Origin: Myxococcales bacterium
GTDB lineage: Bacteria; Myxococcota_A; Polyangia; Fen-1088
Assembly (NCBI GenBank): GCA_022184915.1
Contig: JAGTJU010000001.1
Coordinates: 804,057-868,056 of the forward strand
DNA length: 64,000 nt
Direction of reading: 5' to 3'
Shown: one piece after another, positions 8,365 to 17,602 of the stretch
How the letters are laid out: each line of letters starts with the position of its first letter
How positions within the stretch are numbered: the stretch's first letter is position 1
Notes under the pieces: model-generated
Databases searched by the model: none
Told to the model about the DNA's origin: nothing
Seen by the model: only the letters and a program-made list of their open reading frames with translations
Made by a program: the position numbers and the translations under genes

Positions 8365-9228
8365 CTAGGCCCGTAGGGCGGCAGGAAGAACCCAGCGCGA
8401 GGCGCCCACCAGCGCGCCCAGACCCAACGCCAGGGCCACACCGGTGAGATGGAAGCCGAAAAGATGCGCGTGCGAGGGTGCAGCCTCACAGAGCACGTGC
8501 AGCGCGGCCTGGCCCGCGATCGCTCCTGCCCCGGCCGCTGCGGCGAGCGTTGACCGTGGGCGCTCGAACACACCCCGACGAACCAAGATCACCGCGTAGG
8601 CCAAGGTCGGCACGGCCGTCGCGAGCTCGAACGCCAGGCAGTGCAGGCCCACCCCGGCCTGCAGGGTCCCGCTTCGGCCTGCGTAGGCCGCCAGCCCGGC
8701 GGAGAGCAGCGGAAGCACAGCCGCAAGGGCCCCCAAACCGCCCAGGGCCAAAGCCCCCAACGTGGCCCCTGCAAAGGCGAGGGCCATGGCGATGCTGGTG
8801 GTGGGCGTCAGCGCCAGGGCTCCACTTGCCGCCAGGGGCACACCCGCCGTGGCGATGATGAGCACGGCAGCCAGGGCTGCATAGACGCGGCTGTGGCGGC
8901 TCGCCTGCACCACCCGATGCAGCGTGCTCGCCACGCGGGCGAGCGCGGCCTCGTCCGGAGCCCATGGGAGCGCGTCCCCCGCGCCATCGATGACCACCAG
9001 GAGGCTTCGAGCCTCACCGAGCGCATCGGCGCAGGGTTGGCAACCCGTTGCGTGGGCCTCGGCTTGCCGCCGGTCGAGGTCCTCGCTCGGCAGCGAGACC
9101 AGGCCCAGGGCGTCGCGCTGAAGCGTTTCGCAGCGGACAGGATCCGGCGTCCCGAGCTCCGCCTTGTTGAGCTCGCTCTTCAGGGCCTTCGAGGTCGAGC
9201 GCGGCGTGAGGGTCTTCGGGAAGCTCAT
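8365..9228 (-). CDS. Zinc-finger multi-pass anti-sigma factor (candidate)
   Basis: A 287-residue protein. The N-terminal 80 residues contain the zinc anti-sigma signature His-x3-Cys-x2-Cys (HATGCQPC, about 58-65) with an upstream Cys at 33 as likely fourth ligand. After a helical linker there are about six hydrophobic helices from residue 115 to the end. The ATG overlaps the stop of the ECF sigma gene in an ATGA, which is the usual arrangement for sigma/anti-sigma pairs and implies coupled, balanced synthesis. Inferred role: holds the sigma factor at the inner membrane until a signal arrives. The six-helix body in place of a single helix resembles NrsF-type anti-sigmas, although those lack this zinc motif. 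Confidence 0.78.
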   Translation of the reverse strand: MSFPKTLTPRSTSKALKSELNKAELGTPDPVRCETLQRDALGLVSLPSEDLDRRQAEAHATGCQPCADALGEARSLLVVIDGAGDALPWAPDEAALARVASTLHRVVQASRHSRVYAALAAVLIIATAGVPLAASGALALTPTTSIAMALAFAGATLGALALGGLGALAAVLPLLSAGLAAYAGRSGTLQAGVGLHCLAFELATAVPTLAYAVILVRRGVFERPRSTLAAAAGAGAIAGQAALHVLCEAAPSHAHLFGFHLTGVALALGLGALVGASRWVLPAALRA

Positions 9229-9911
9229 GGCGCAGGCTCCTCGGGCTCTGCGGCCGCCAGCGGTCGACCCGCACCGGCAAGCGCCGCCGCCGATGATACA
9301 CGCACAGAGGCGCTTGGCACCGGTTCGCCCTCGGGTGCTGGCTGCGCGAGGGCGCGGAGCTGCTTGCGCAGCCGTTCGTAGGCCCGAAACGCGCGGAGCT
9401 TGACGGCGCCTTCGGACGTCCCGAGCGCCGTGGCGATCTCGGCGAACGACAGGCCCTCGAAGCGGTGCAGGTGAACGATCGCCCTTTGCGATTCCGGCAA
9501 GGCGGCCAGGGCCTCCTGAACTTTTCGCTGGCGCGCCTGCGCGTCAAGGTGCTCTTCGGGCGAGACCGTTGGCTCGGCGTGAAGCGGGCTCTCCGCGTCG
9601 AGCGACTCGTCTTCGAGCAACTCCGTCTGCCCCGGCACACGTTTGCGTAACTCATCCACCCGCACGCGGGCCGCGATGGCGAAGAGCCACGGGCGCAGCG
9701 GCCGGTCACTTTGGTAGTCCTTGCGCGCGCGATGCACCTTGAGGAAGGTGGTCTGCATCAGGTCGTGGGCGATCGCCTGGTTGTTGAATGTCCGCATGAA
9801 AAATCCGTAGACCCGAGGCGCAAGCGCGGCGAAGAGCCGGTCGAAGGCCCCGCCATCGCCGGCCACGTAAGCGGCCATCAGCGCCTCCTCTGTCAACTCG
9901 TCGCGCTTCAT
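9225..9911 (-). CDS. ECF-type RNA polymerase sigma factor
   Basis: A 228-residue sigma-70 family protein with only regions 2 and 4. Region 2 (about 15-90) contains the core-binding HDLMQTTFLKVHRAR and the -10-recognising RPWLFAIAARVRVDELRKR. Region 4 (about 128-185) has the helix-turn-helix SFAEIATALGTSEGAVKLRAFRAYERLR. The last 40 residues are a Pro/Ala-rich tail of unknown use. It overlaps the zinc anti-sigma gene by four bases and probably directs its own operon, as such pairs often do. A perfect inverted repeat lies 32 bases upstream of the start. No Shine-Dalgarno is visible before ATG 9911. Confidence 0.92.
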   Translation of the reverse strand: MKRDELTEEALMAAYVAGDGGAFDRLFAALAPRVYGFFMRTFNNQAIAHDLMQTTFLKVHRARKDYQSDRPLRPWLFAIAARVRVDELRKRVPGQTELLEDESLDAESPLHAEPTVSPEEHLDAQARQRKVQEALAALPESQRAIVHLHRFEGLSFAEIATALGTSEGAVKLRAFRAYERLRKQLRALAQPAPEGEPVPSASVRVSSAAALAGAGRPLAAAEPEEPAP

Positions 9912-9942
9912 GGAGGTCTACGGGGGTGCAGGCATTCGGTTA

Positions 9943-9959
9943 CGGGCCAATTTGGCCCG
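9943..9959. promoter_or_regulatory. Perfect inverted repeat upstream of the ECF sigma gene
   Basis: CGGGCCAA-T-TTGGCCCG: 8-base arms around one central base. It lies 32 bases before the sigma start and downstream of the nqr operon. It could be an operator for the sigma/anti-sigma operon. It could also be a GC hairpin ending nqr transcription, but there is no T-tract to support a terminator. Confidence 0.4.
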
Positions 9960-10003
9960 AGCCGCCCTCGACAAGCAAGTTACGGTCTGTGTGCGGCACG
10001 GGG

Positions 10004-10105
10004 TTAGCCCGTCGAGAGGCGCCACCAGGACAGAGCCACAAGCGCCGCGAGCAAGAGCCCGAGCGTGATGCCTTGGCGCTTCGACAGGGGCCCGCGGCGC
10101 TGCAC
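10004..10105 (-). CDS. Possible 33-residue single-helix membrane peptide after nqrF
   Basis: A short frame starting with GTG at 10105, seven bases after the nqrF stop, and ending in TAA. Its layout is that of a real small membrane protein: a basic N-terminus (Arg-Arg-x4-Lys-Arg), one hydrophobic helix of about 15 residues rich in Leu/Ala, then Trp-Trp-Arg at the interface. It has no Cys, so it is not the known Nqr maturation protein NqrM, which carries conserved cysteines. No Shine-Dalgarno is evident, and chance cannot be excluded at this length. Confidence 0.35.
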   Translation of the reverse strand: MQRRGPLSKRQGITLGLLLAALVALSWWRLSTG

Positions 10106-10112
10106 CCGGGTC

Positions 10113-11339
10113 TTAGCCCCCGAAGTCGTCGAACATGATGTTCTCGCGCTCGACGCCGAGGTTGAGGAGCATGTCCGTGACGGCCTTGATCATCATGGGA
10201 GGCCCGCAAAGATAGTATTCGATGTCCTCCGGGGCCGGGTGGGCCTTGAGGTACTGCTCGAAGGCCACCTGGTGGATGAAGCCCTTGAGGCCGGTCCAGT
10301 TGTCCTCCGGAAGGGGTTCAGAGAGGGCCAGGTACCACCTGAAGTTCGGGAAGTCTCGCTGGATGCCGTCGAAGTCCTCCACGTAGAAGGCTTCTCGTAG
10401 GCTGCGCGCGCCGTACCAGAACGTCACCTTGCGATCGGTCTTCAGCCGGCGGAATTGGTCGAAGATGTGCGAGCGCATGGGCGCCATGCCGGCACCGCCG
10501 CCGATGAACATCATCTCGTTTTTGGTCTCGCGGGCAAAGAACTCGCCGAACGGACCCGAAATCGTGACCTCGTCACCAGGCTTGAGATTGAAGATGTAGG
10601 ACGACATCACACCGGGCGGCAGGTCGGCGCGTCGGGGCGGCGGCGTGGCGATGCGGACGTTCAGCATGATGACGCCTTTTTCGTCCGGGCAGTTGGCCAT
10701 CGAGTACGCGCGGGTGACCGTCTCGTTCGAGACCGCTTTGAGGTCGAAGATCTTGAACTTGTCCCAGTCGCCGCGGAAGCGTGGCGGAACGTCCATAGTC
10801 TTGAACTCGATGCTGTAGGGTGGGCTCTCGATCTGGATGTAGCCGCCTGCGCGGAAGGGCACCTCTTCGCCCGGGGGCAGCTCGAGCACCAGTTCCTTGA
10901 TGAAGGTGGCCACGTTGTTGTTCGATCGCACCCGGCACTTCCACTTGCGCACGTGGAACACCTCGGCGGGCACCTCGATGCGCATGTCCTGCTTGACCTT
11001 GACCTGGCAGGACAAGCGGCAGCCTTCACGCGCCTCACCGCGATTGATGTGACCTTCTTCGGTGGGCAGAAGCGAGCCGCCGCCCTCGAAGACCTTGACC
11101 TTGCACACACCGCAGCTGCCCTTGCCGCCACAGGCCGAGGGGATGAAGATCTTGTTGTTCGCGAGCGTTGCCAACAAAGTGCTGCCGCTTGCGGTCTTCA
11201 GGCTCGCGTTCGGGTCGTCGTTGATCGTGATCGTGACCTCGCCGCTGGCAACCAGCCTGGACTTGGCAGCCTGCAGCACCACCACCAGGGCGATGATGAG
11301 GGTTACGAAGAAAATGGCGCCAGCGATAACGGTGGTCAT
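10113..11339 (-). CDS. nqrF: Na+-translocating NADH:quinone oxidoreductase subunit F
   Basis: The NADH-oxidising subunit of Na+-NQR, 408 residues. An N-terminal membrane anchor (about 3-24) is followed by a 2Fe-2S ferredoxin domain with ligands Cys70, Cys76, Cys79 and Cys111, the same numbers as in Vibrio cholerae NqrF. The FAD domain contains the flavin motif RAYSMAN (about 220) and the NADH domain has [12 protein letters not shown] and LCGPPMM near the C-terminus. It takes hydride from NADH and passes electrons to the flavins of NqrB and NqrC. It is last of the six nqr genes, 70 bases after nqrE. Confidence 0.97.
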   Translation of the reverse strand: MTTVIAGAIFFVTLIIALVVVLQAAKSRLVASGEVTITINDDPNASLKTASGSTLLATLANNKIFIPSACGGKGSCGVCKVKVFEGGGSLLPTEEGHINRGEAREGCRLSCQVKVKQDMRIEVPAEVFHVRKWKCRVRSNNNVATFIKELVLELPPGEEVPFRAGGYIQIESPPYSIEFKTMDVPPRFRGDWDKFKIFDLKAVSNETVTRAYSMANCPDEKGVIMLNVRIATPPPRRADLPPGVMSSYIFNLKPGDEVTISGPFGEFFARETKNEMMFIGGGAGMAPMRSHIFDQFRRLKTDRKVTFWYGARSLREAFYVEDFDGIQRDFPNFRWYLALSEPLPEDNWTGLKGFIHQVAFEQYLKAHPAPEDIEYYLCGPPMMIKAVTDMLLNLGVERENIMFDDFGG

Positions 11340-11409
11340 GAAGAGGTTTCCTGAGCGGGTCCTGGGAAGGGTCCTGGAAAGGTTCTAGGAGCTCGTGAGG
11401 GCGGGGGGA

Positions 11410-12018
11410 CTAGAGCTGGATGCCCGAGAACACCATGAAGCCGATGGCCATGAGGCCCACGACGATGAAGGTCACGCCCAAGCCGCGAAGCGGCGCGGGC
11501 ACGTTGGAATACTTCAGCTTCTCGCGAATGGCGGCCAGGGCCACGATGGCAAGGGCCCACCCGATGCCGCTGCCGACCCCGAACACCGCCGACTCACCCA
11601 GGGTGTAGTCACGCTCGGCCATGAACAACGAGGCCCCCAAGATCGCGCAGTTCACGGCGATGAGTGGCAAGAACACGCCGAGCGCGCTGTAGAGCGCGGG
11701 AAAGAAGCGGTCTAGGCTCATCTCCAGGATCTGCACGACGGCAGCGATGGTGCCGATCAGGGTCAAAAACGTGAGGAAGGAAAGATCCACGTCGAGACCA
11801 AAGGCCGCCAGGCTTCCCTCCTTGAGGAGGTTGTTGTGCAGCAGCTGGTTCAGGGGCGTGCAGACGCCCAGCACGACCGTCACGGCAACGCCGAGGCCGA
11901 TCGCGTTTTCTACCTTCTTGGAGACGGCCAGAAACGAGCACATCCCCAGGAAGAAGGCCAAGGCCATGTTCTCAACGAAGATCGCCTTGGTGGCCAAGCT
12001 CAAGTAGTGTTCCAACAC
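11410..12018 (-). CDS. nqrE: Na+-NQR subunit E
   Basis: A 202-residue integral membrane subunit with six helices, paired with NqrD around the membrane iron centre of the pump. It starts at GTG 12018: [27 protein letters not shown] matches the known N-terminus of NqrE, and a GAGGAAG Shine-Dalgarno sits about eight bases before it. The conserved Cys in FFLGMCSF and the later CTPLNQ region hold iron-centre ligand cysteines, as family knowledge predicts. The start lies inside the nqrD reading frame, so the two genes overlap by 47 bases. Confidence 0.96.
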   Translation of the reverse strand: MLEHYLSLATKAIFVENMALAFFLGMCSFLAVSKKVENAIGLGVAVTVVLGVCTPLNQLLHNNLLKEGSLAAFGLDVDLSFLTFLTLIGTIAAVVQILEMSLDRFFPALYSALGVFLPLIAVNCAILGASLFMAERDYTLGESAVFGVGSGIGWALAIVALAAIREKLKYSNVPAPLRGLGVTFIVVGLMAIGFMVFSGIQL

Positions 12019-12646
12019 GGAAGGCTTCCTCTTTTTGGTTGGGTTTGTAGCTGCGGATGACCCAGATGAACCCGCCAATCAGGAAAAAGGCGGCCGGGGC
12101 CAGGACCATGAGACCGTTCGGCTGATACCAGCCCCCCTCGGTGACGGGCTTGAGGATCGTGATCCCGAAGAGCTTGCCGGAACCGAAAAGCTCACGCACG
12201 AAGGCCACGGCCACCAGCACCAGGCTGTAGCCGAGTCCGTTGCCGATACCGTCGACGAAGCTCGGGATGGGCTTGTTCTGCATCGCGAAACCCTCGGCGC
12301 GGCCCATGACGATGCAGTTGGTGATGATGAGGCCAACGAACACCGAGAGCTGCTTCGAGATGGCGAAGGCGTAGGCTTTCAGCACCTGGTCCACGATGAT
12401 GACCAGAGACGCGATCACCACCAGCTGCACGATGATCCGGATGCTGGCCGGAATCAGATTGCGAATGGCGCTGACGGCGAGGTTCGAGAAAGCCGTGACC
12501 GCCGTGACCGCGAGGCTCATGACCACCGCGGTCTCCATTTTCGTGGTGACGGCCAACGCCGAGCAGATGCCCAGCACCTGAAGGGCGATGGGGTTGTTGT
12601 TGGCCAAAGGATCCAGCAGGATCTCGGACGTTTTGGGTTCGCTCAT
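11972..12646 (-). CDS. nqrD: Na+-NQR subunit D
   Basis: A 224-residue integral membrane subunit homologous to NqrE and inverted against it in the complex. Typical segments: [19 protein letters not shown] with a ligand Cys, and [20 protein letters not shown] with the second Cys. The protein runs about 14 residues past the usual family length; that hydrophilic tail is encoded over the nqrE ribosome-binding site and start. The ATG overlaps the nqrC stop in an ATGA, so nqrC, D and E are translationally linked. Confidence 0.96.
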   Translation of the reverse strand: MSEPKTSEILLDPLANNNPIALQVLGICSALAVTTKMETAVVMSLAVTAVTAFSNLAVSAIRNLIPASIRIIVQLVVIASLVIIVDQVLKAYAFAISKQLSVFVGLIITNCIVMGRAEGFAMQNKPIPSFVDGIGNGLGYSLVLVAVAFVRELFGSGKLFGITILKPVTEGGWYQPNGLMVLAPAAFFLIGGFIWVIRSYKPNQKEEAFRVGTLLELGHQGDLR

Positions 12647-13437
12647 ATTTCCCCCTTTTCCGCGCGGAGGCGCTCGACATAGGGTCCGTAGCCATTTTCG
12701 CCCAGCCAGAACTGGACCAAACCGGTCACGCCACGGCTGGTGAGGGTGGCGCCCGAAAGCCCATCGATAGCGTAAGGATCGTCAGCTACGGAGCCGGCTT
12801 GCCCTTTCACCACCTGCAGTTTGGGTACGCCCTCGCGGTCGTAGATCTGCCGTCCTGGCCAGAGCGACTGCCACAAGGGGTTTTCGATTTCGCCGCCGAG
12901 GCCAGGCGTTTCGCCGTGTTCGTAAAAGGTGATGCCCTTGACGGTGTTCCCGTCGGCCTCGAGGGCCAGGTAGCCGTACATGGTGGACCAGAGGCCCTTG
13001 CCCTGAACGGGAAAGATCACGCCGTCGAGTTTGCCGTCCTTGACGATCTTGAACAGCACGCCCTTGTTCGGGATACGCTGCACCTTGGCGGGGTTCTCCG
13101 GGGCCTTGGCGCTGCTGGCCGGGTTGGCCATCGCCTCTTGCTGGTCGAAGCTCTTGGCGTCGACGTCGGACGCGGGCGCGCCCGTTTTGAGATCCACCAC
13201 CACGGGCTGGATGTATTGGTCGTAGCGTTCGCGGACCTGCTCTTTCGAGAGATCCTCCCCACCCTCCATGAGGCCAGCCACCGCGAGCACTTTGAGCTGA
13301 CGGTCGATGGCCTTGTTGTCGAGCTGGCGAGGCTTGAGCGCCACCGCCGAACCCGCCACGAAGAGCGAGCAGACGCCACAGACCGCGGCGGCGAAGCCTA
13401 TCGTGTAGGCAGTGCTATGCTGCGGCATTGCGTGCAA
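12643..13437 (-). CDS. nqrC: Na+-NQR subunit C (covalent FMN)
   Basis: About 264 residues. One N-terminal membrane helix (12-33) is followed by a periplasmic FMN-binding domain. The flavinylation motif SGAT is at 228-231 in [13 protein letters not shown]; the final Thr normally carries FMN through a phosphoester bond. Other family marks are [14 protein letters not shown] and [14 protein letters not shown]. Attachment needs an ApbE flavin transferase, which is not encoded in the window. Two ATG codons (13437 and 13428) are possible; either overlaps the end of nqrB. Confidence 0.95.
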   Translation of the reverse strand: MHAMPQHSTAYTIGFAAAVCGVCSLFVAGSAVALKPRQLDNKAIDRQLKVLAVAGLMEGGEDLSKEQVRERYDQYIQPVVVDLKTGAPASDVDAKSFDQQEAMANPASSAKAPENPAKVQRIPNKGVLFKIVKDGKLDGVIFPVQGKGLWSTMYGYLALEADGNTVKGITFYEHGETPGLGGEIENPLWQSLWPGRQIYDREGVPKLQVVKGQAGSVADDPYAIDGLSGATLTSRGVTGLVQFWLGENGYGPYVERLRAEKGEI

Positions 13438-14644
13438 TCCTTCGTTTGACGTTCGCGTTCACCACGAAGTGGTCGATGAGCGGCGCGAACATGTTCATGA
13501 AAAGAATGGCCAACATCATGCCCTCGGGGTAGGCCGGATTGACCACCCGGACCAGCACCACCAGGACGCCGATGAAAAAGCCGTAGACTAGCTTGCCCCG
13601 GTCGGTGAAGGCCGAAGACACCGGGTCCGTCGCCATGAACACGGCGCCGAAGGCCCAGCCGCCGAGCACGAAATGCCACTCGGGCCGCACGTTCATGAAC
13701 GGGTTGGTCTGAGACCCCACCAGGTTCAGGAGGCTCGCCATGATGTAGGTGCCGACCGCAACACCCAGCATGGTCCGCCATGAGCCAACCCGGGTGATGA
13801 TGAGCAGCGCCGCTCCCAGCAGGCAGGCGAGGGTCGATGTTTCCCCCATCGAGCCCGGCACCAGGCCCACGAAGGCATCGAACCAGCTTGCGTGAGCGAG
13901 CGCTTCGTTGCCCTCGACGGCGGCCCGTGACAGCCAGGTGGCTCCCGAGACGGCATCCGATTGCGCGGCGGCGGTGTTGGCGGCGATCCATACATTGTCG
14001 CCGCTGATCTGGCCCGGGTAAGCGAAAAACAGGAAGGCGCGCGCGGTGAGAGCCGGGTTGAGGAAGTTCATGCCCGTGCCGCCGAAGACCTCTTTGCCGA
14101 ACACAACCCCGAAGGTGATGCCCAGAGCCACCTGCCACAGCGGAATCGTGGGCGGCAGCGTGAGTGGGAAGAGCATGCCGGTCACGAGGAAGCCCTCGTT
14201 GATGTCGTGCTTGCGCAGCACGGCGCCCAGCACCTCGACGTGACCGCCCACGAGGAAGGTCACGAGCAGGACAGGCAGAAAATAAAGGGCGCCGTGCACC
14301 ACGTTGGCCACGACGCTCGACGGGTCGAAGCCCAGGCCAAGCGCTTGGTAAAGGCCGGTCTGCCAGTCGTCGAGCGGCAGAGCCCCCTGGCTTATCGCCA
14401 GGTGCGCTTGATACCCCGTGTTGTACATGGCCATCAGAATGGCCGGGATCAGCGCCACCACAACCGTGACCATCATGCGCTTGAGGTCCATGCCGTCGCG
14501 CACGTGCGAGCCGGTGCGGGTCACCTGGCCGGGGGTATACAGGAATGTGTCGGTCGCTTCGTAGACCGGATAGAGCTTCTCGAACTTGCCGCCCTTGTGA
14601 AAGGGCTTGCCTACTTTGTCGAGCGCTTCGCGTAGAGCCTTCAT
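13415..14644 (-). CDS. nqrB: Na+-NQR subunit B (covalent FMN, riboflavin, quinone site)
   Basis: A 409-residue membrane subunit with about ten helices. The FMN attachment motif SGAT ends at Thr236, the same residue number as in Vibrio cholerae NqrB. GKEVFGGTGMNFLNPALTARAFLFFAYP and the C-terminal EGMMLAILFMN region are strongly conserved. It carries sodium and reduces ubiquinone. It lies 21 bases after nqrA and overlaps nqrC. Confidence 0.97.
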   Translation of the reverse strand: MKALREALDKVGKPFHKGGKFEKLYPVYEATDTFLYTPGQVTRTGSHVRDGMDLKRMMVTVVVALIPAILMAMYNTGYQAHLAISQGALPLDDWQTGLYQALGLGFDPSSVVANVVHGALYFLPVLLVTFLVGGHVEVLGAVLRKHDINEGFLVTGMLFPLTLPPTIPLWQVALGITFGVVFGKEVFGGTGMNFLNPALTARAFLFFAYPGQISGDNVWIAANTAAAQSDAVSGATWLSRAAVEGNEALAHASWFDAFVGLVPGSMGETSTLACLLGAALLIITRVGSWRTMLGVAVGTYIMASLLNLVGSQTNPFMNVRPEWHFVLGGWAFGAVFMATDPVSSAFTDRGKLVYGFFIGVLVVLVRVVNPAYPEGMMLAILFMNMFAPLIDHFVVNANVKRRIARNAAA

Positions 14645-14665
14645 CAGTGCAACCTCACCTTTTGG

Positions 14666-16078
14666 TCAGCCCTCGGCGTAAATCTTCTCGAGGTTGGCCC
14701 GCAGCACGGGGCCGTAATCGACCTTGCCGGGACACACGAAGGTGCACAGCGCAAGGTCCTCTTCGTCGAGCTCCAAGACACCGAGCTTCTCCGCCTGTTC
14801 GATGTCGCCCACCATCAAGGAGCGCAGCAAAAACGTGGGCAGGATGTCCATGGGCATGACCTCTTCGTACATGCCGATCGGCACCATCGCGCGGGGAGAG
14901 CCGTTGGTGTCGGTGTCGAGGTCGAACTTGCGGCCGCCAAACAGCCTGGAAACGAACACGGGGAAGATCGAGAATCTGCGACCACCCGGCGTCATCCAGC
15001 CGAGGAATTTCCGCTCGCGCCCTTCGGTGAGAAGGCTCACCTGCATGTGGTAGCGGCCGAGGTAGCCGAACACGGCCCCCTGGGCGCGCTTGCCGGAGAG
15101 CACCGAGCCGGAGATCACGCGCACGTCCGGAGCGTCACCCGAAATGGCGCGCAGGCCACCCGCGAGCACCTTCGTGGCGTCGATGAGGTCAGCCAAATTG
15201 GCCCCGGCCCGCGTTCTGACGAGGCGCGGATTTTGAACCGGCGGACCTGCCACCGAAACGACCACGTGGCCGTCGAGCCTGCCGGTCTTGACGAGGTGGC
15301 CGATGGCCAGCACGTCCTGGTAACCGAGCCACCACGCCGTCCGGTTGCGTCCTACCGGCGCGATGGTGTGAATGTGCACGCCGCTCGTCCCCGCGGGGTG
15401 AGGCCCTTCGAATTCGTGGGTCTCGATGGCCGCCCGGGCCGCGGCCTTGAGGGGGGAGTTCGGGGCCACACACAGATGCGTTTTCCCGTCACTCAGCTTG
15501 GCGATGGCAGCCAACCCCACGGCGAAGTCGTCTTCGCGGCCCCTGACCACCACCTCGGGCTGCGCCGCGAGGGGGTTGGTGTCCATGCCGTTCACGAAGA
15601 TGGCGTGAGGCGTGGTGGTCGGCGACGGAATGCGCGAGAAGGGCCGGGCCCGCAGGGCCGTCCACAGGCCGGACTCGGTGAGCAGCGCGACCACCTGCGC
15701 ACGGGAAAGCTCTGACACGGGCCATCCGGTGAAGCTGGGGAAGGCTTCGAAGTTCCCGGCATCGGGGTCTCCGGAGAGTTCCTGGTCGTTCAGCTTGATG
15801 ACCACGGACTGGAGCACGCGGCGCGCGCCCCGGTTGATGGCCTCGACCGTACCCGCGGCGGGGGCAGTAAAGAACACGCCGGGGGTCTTGCGATCCTCGA
15901 ACAGCGCCTGACCCCGCTTCACCATGTCGCCCTCTTTGACGATCATGCGGGGCTTCATGCCCGGGTAGTCGTCGGCGACGAGGGCCACGGTGCGCACTTG
16001 TACCGTTCCCGCCGTCTCCTGGCGAGGGGCGCCCGAGATGGGCAAATCGAGGCCTTTTCGGATTCGGTGAATTGGCAT
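14666..16078 (-). CDS. nqrA: Na+-NQR subunit A
   Basis: A 470-residue cytoplasmic subunit, somewhat longer than the roughly 446 residues of the Vibrio protein. It begins with the family start MPIHRIRKGLDLPISG and has a barrel-sandwich hybrid segment (ALVADDYPGMKPRMIVKEGD ... TPAAGTVEAINRG). Residues 160-300 form the Rossmann-like part, and the C-terminus includes PTFLLRSLMVGDIEQAEKLGVLELDEEDLALCTFVCPGK. It helps to build the quinone site with NqrB. It is the first gene of the operon. The promoter should lie in 16079-16297, shared divergently with lysA. Confidence 0.96.
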   Translation of the reverse strand: MPIHRIRKGLDLPISGAPRQETAGTVQVRTVALVADDYPGMKPRMIVKEGDMVKRGQALFEDRKTPGVFFTAPAAGTVEAINRGARRVLQSVVIKLNDQELSGDPDAGNFEAFPSFTGWPVSELSRAQVVALLTESGLWTALRARPFSRIPSPTTTPHAIFVNGMDTNPLAAQPEVVVRGREDDFAVGLAAIAKLSDGKTHLCVAPNSPLKAAARAAIETHEFEGPHPAGTSGVHIHTIAPVGRNRTAWWLGYQDVLAIGHLVKTGRLDGHVVVSVAGPPVQNPRLVRTRAGANLADLIDATKVLAGGLRAISGDAPDVRVISGSVLSGKRAQGAVFGYLGRYHMQVSLLTEGRERKFLGWMTPGGRRFSIFPVFVSRLFGGRKFDLDTDTNGSPRAMVPIGMYEEVMPMDILPTFLLRSLMVGDIEQAEKLGVLELDEEDLALCTFVCPGKVDYGPVLRANLEKIYAEG

Positions 16079-16297
16079 GGGCTTCTCGGGACGAACGATC
16101 CTGCCCTCCTAACGCCACCCTCGACCACCCCTCGGCCCTGTGGGGCGAGATCCTACGCGTGATGCGAGCTACCAAATGCCGGGGCACAAAGCAATCAAAA
16201 GCGTGCCTGCAGCTCTCGATGAAACATTGCCCCGCGGGCTCTGTCGCGGGCGCTCTGTGGCGAGGATCCGGGCCTGTTGCTAATCTGCCGCGCTTTC

Positions 16298-17578
16298 ATG
16301 CTCGACCTTTCCCGTTACCCCTTGAGCCGCCTGGCCGACCAGATCGGGACGCCGTTTTATCTCTACGACAGCCAGGTTCTCCGTGCGTCGCTCGGGCAGC
16401 TGACGCAACTCGTGCAGGGCAAACATCTCGCCTGTCGGTACGCCATGAAGGCAAACTCGGCGCGCAAAGTGCTCGAAACGGTGCGCGAGGCGGGTTTGTG
16501 GATCGACGCGGTCAGCGGCAACGAGGTGCTCCGCGCCTTGGCGGCGGGCTTTGCGGCGGGCTCCGAGCCGCCTGCCGTCATGCTCACCACGGACGTGTTT
16601 CGCGACAACGCGCTCACGGCGGTGCTCGAACATCACGTGTTGCCGAACGTGGGCTCGCCCGGCATGGTGAACGAGCTGCGAGGGGCAGGCTACCGGGGCC
16701 CGATCGGCCTGCGTGTGAACCCAGGCTTCGGGCACGGGCACGTGAAGTCGTGCGACACGGGAGGGCCTTCCTCCAAGCACGGCATCTGGCCTGACCAGCT
16801 GGAGGCGGTGCTCACCGCCGCCACGGACGCAAAGCTCCCGGTGGTCACCCTGCACGCCCACGTGGGCACGGGCCCCGAGCTGCGGGAGTTCGACGCGAAC
16901 ATGAGGCGCCTGGTGGCGTTCATGGCGCCCTGGTTGAAACGCTTTCCCGACGTGAACGCCGTCAATCTGGGCGGGGGCATTCCTCACCCCTACCGCCCCG
17001 GTAAGCCGGCCTATGACCTCGATGCCTGGTACCGTCCCGTGCTCGAGGACGCCGTGCGCCTGCTGGCAGAGGAGGCAGGGCGCCCGATTCGGGTCGAGAT
17101 CGAGCCGGGCCGCTATCCGGTGGCGGGCATGGGGCTCCTGGTGGCCCGCGTCAAGGACATCAAGGAGACGCGCACGAACGACAAGGGCCCGGGGCACAAG
17201 TTCGTGATGGTGGACGCCGGATTCTCCGACCTGGTGCGGCCCGCCATGTACGGGTCGTACCACCACATCTCGATCGTGGGCCGCGGGGCCGGCCGGGCCG
17301 AGGAGCCTTTGGTGGTGGCCGGGCCGTTGTGTGAAAGCGGTGACGTGTTCACGCGCGACGATCGCGAGCTCCTGGATCCCCGCCTGTTGCCTCTGCCCGA
17401 CGAAGGCGACCTCTTGGTCCTGCACGACGCGGGCGCTTATGGCATGGCCATGAGCTCAAACTACGTGTCTCAGGGCCGACCACCCCAGGTGTGGTGGGAG
17501 GACGGCCAGGCCACGCTCATCTCGCGCCGTGAGACCGTGGACGACGTGGTGAAGGCCGAGTGTGCCGAGCCCTTGTGA
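16298..17578 (+). CDS. lysA: Diaminopimelate decarboxylase
   Basis: A 426-residue PLP enzyme (fold III, alanine-racemase-like barrel) that converts meso-diaminopimelate to L-lysine. The PLP lysine is in CRYAMKAN. Phosphate- and substrate-binding motifs are HAHVGTG (usually HxHxGS), the Gly-rich NLGGGIPHPY, IEPGRYPVA, and the active-site Cys in LCESGDVFTRD from the partner subunit. The HVGTG variant and the early SKHGI loop are slightly unlike classic LysA, so a related carboxylate decarboxylase is a remote alternative. ATG 16298 is preferred to a TTG seven codons upstream. It is divergent from nqrA. Confidence 0.87.
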   Translation: MLDLSRYPLSRLADQIGTPFYLYDSQVLRASLGQLTQLVQGKHLACRYAMKANSARKVLETVREAGLWIDAVSGNEVLRALAAGFAAGSEPPAVMLTTDVFRDNALTAVLEHHVLPNVGSPGMVNELRGAGYRGPIGLRVNPGFGHGHVKSCDTGGPSSKHGIWPDQLEAVLTAATDAKLPVVTLHAHVGTGPELREFDANMRRLVAFMAPWLKRFPDVNAVNLGGGIPHPYRPGKPAYDLDAWYRPVLEDAVRLLAEEAGRPIRVEIEPGRYPVAGMGLLVARVKDIKETRTNDKGPGHKFVMVDAGFSDLVRPAMYGSYHHISIVGRGAGRAEEPLVVAGPLCESGDVFTRDDRELLDPRLLPLPDEGDLLVLHDAGAYGMAMSSNYVSQGRPPQVWWEDGQATLISRRETVDDVVKAECAEPL

Positions 17579-17602
17579 GGTTCCCGGGGCCTCGGCGGGG
17601 GC

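Noticed and set aside
16280..17425. A 381-codon minus-strand frame opposite lysA
   Set aside because: lysA has all PLP-enzyme motifs on the + strand. The antisense reading is His/Arg-rich without a domain.
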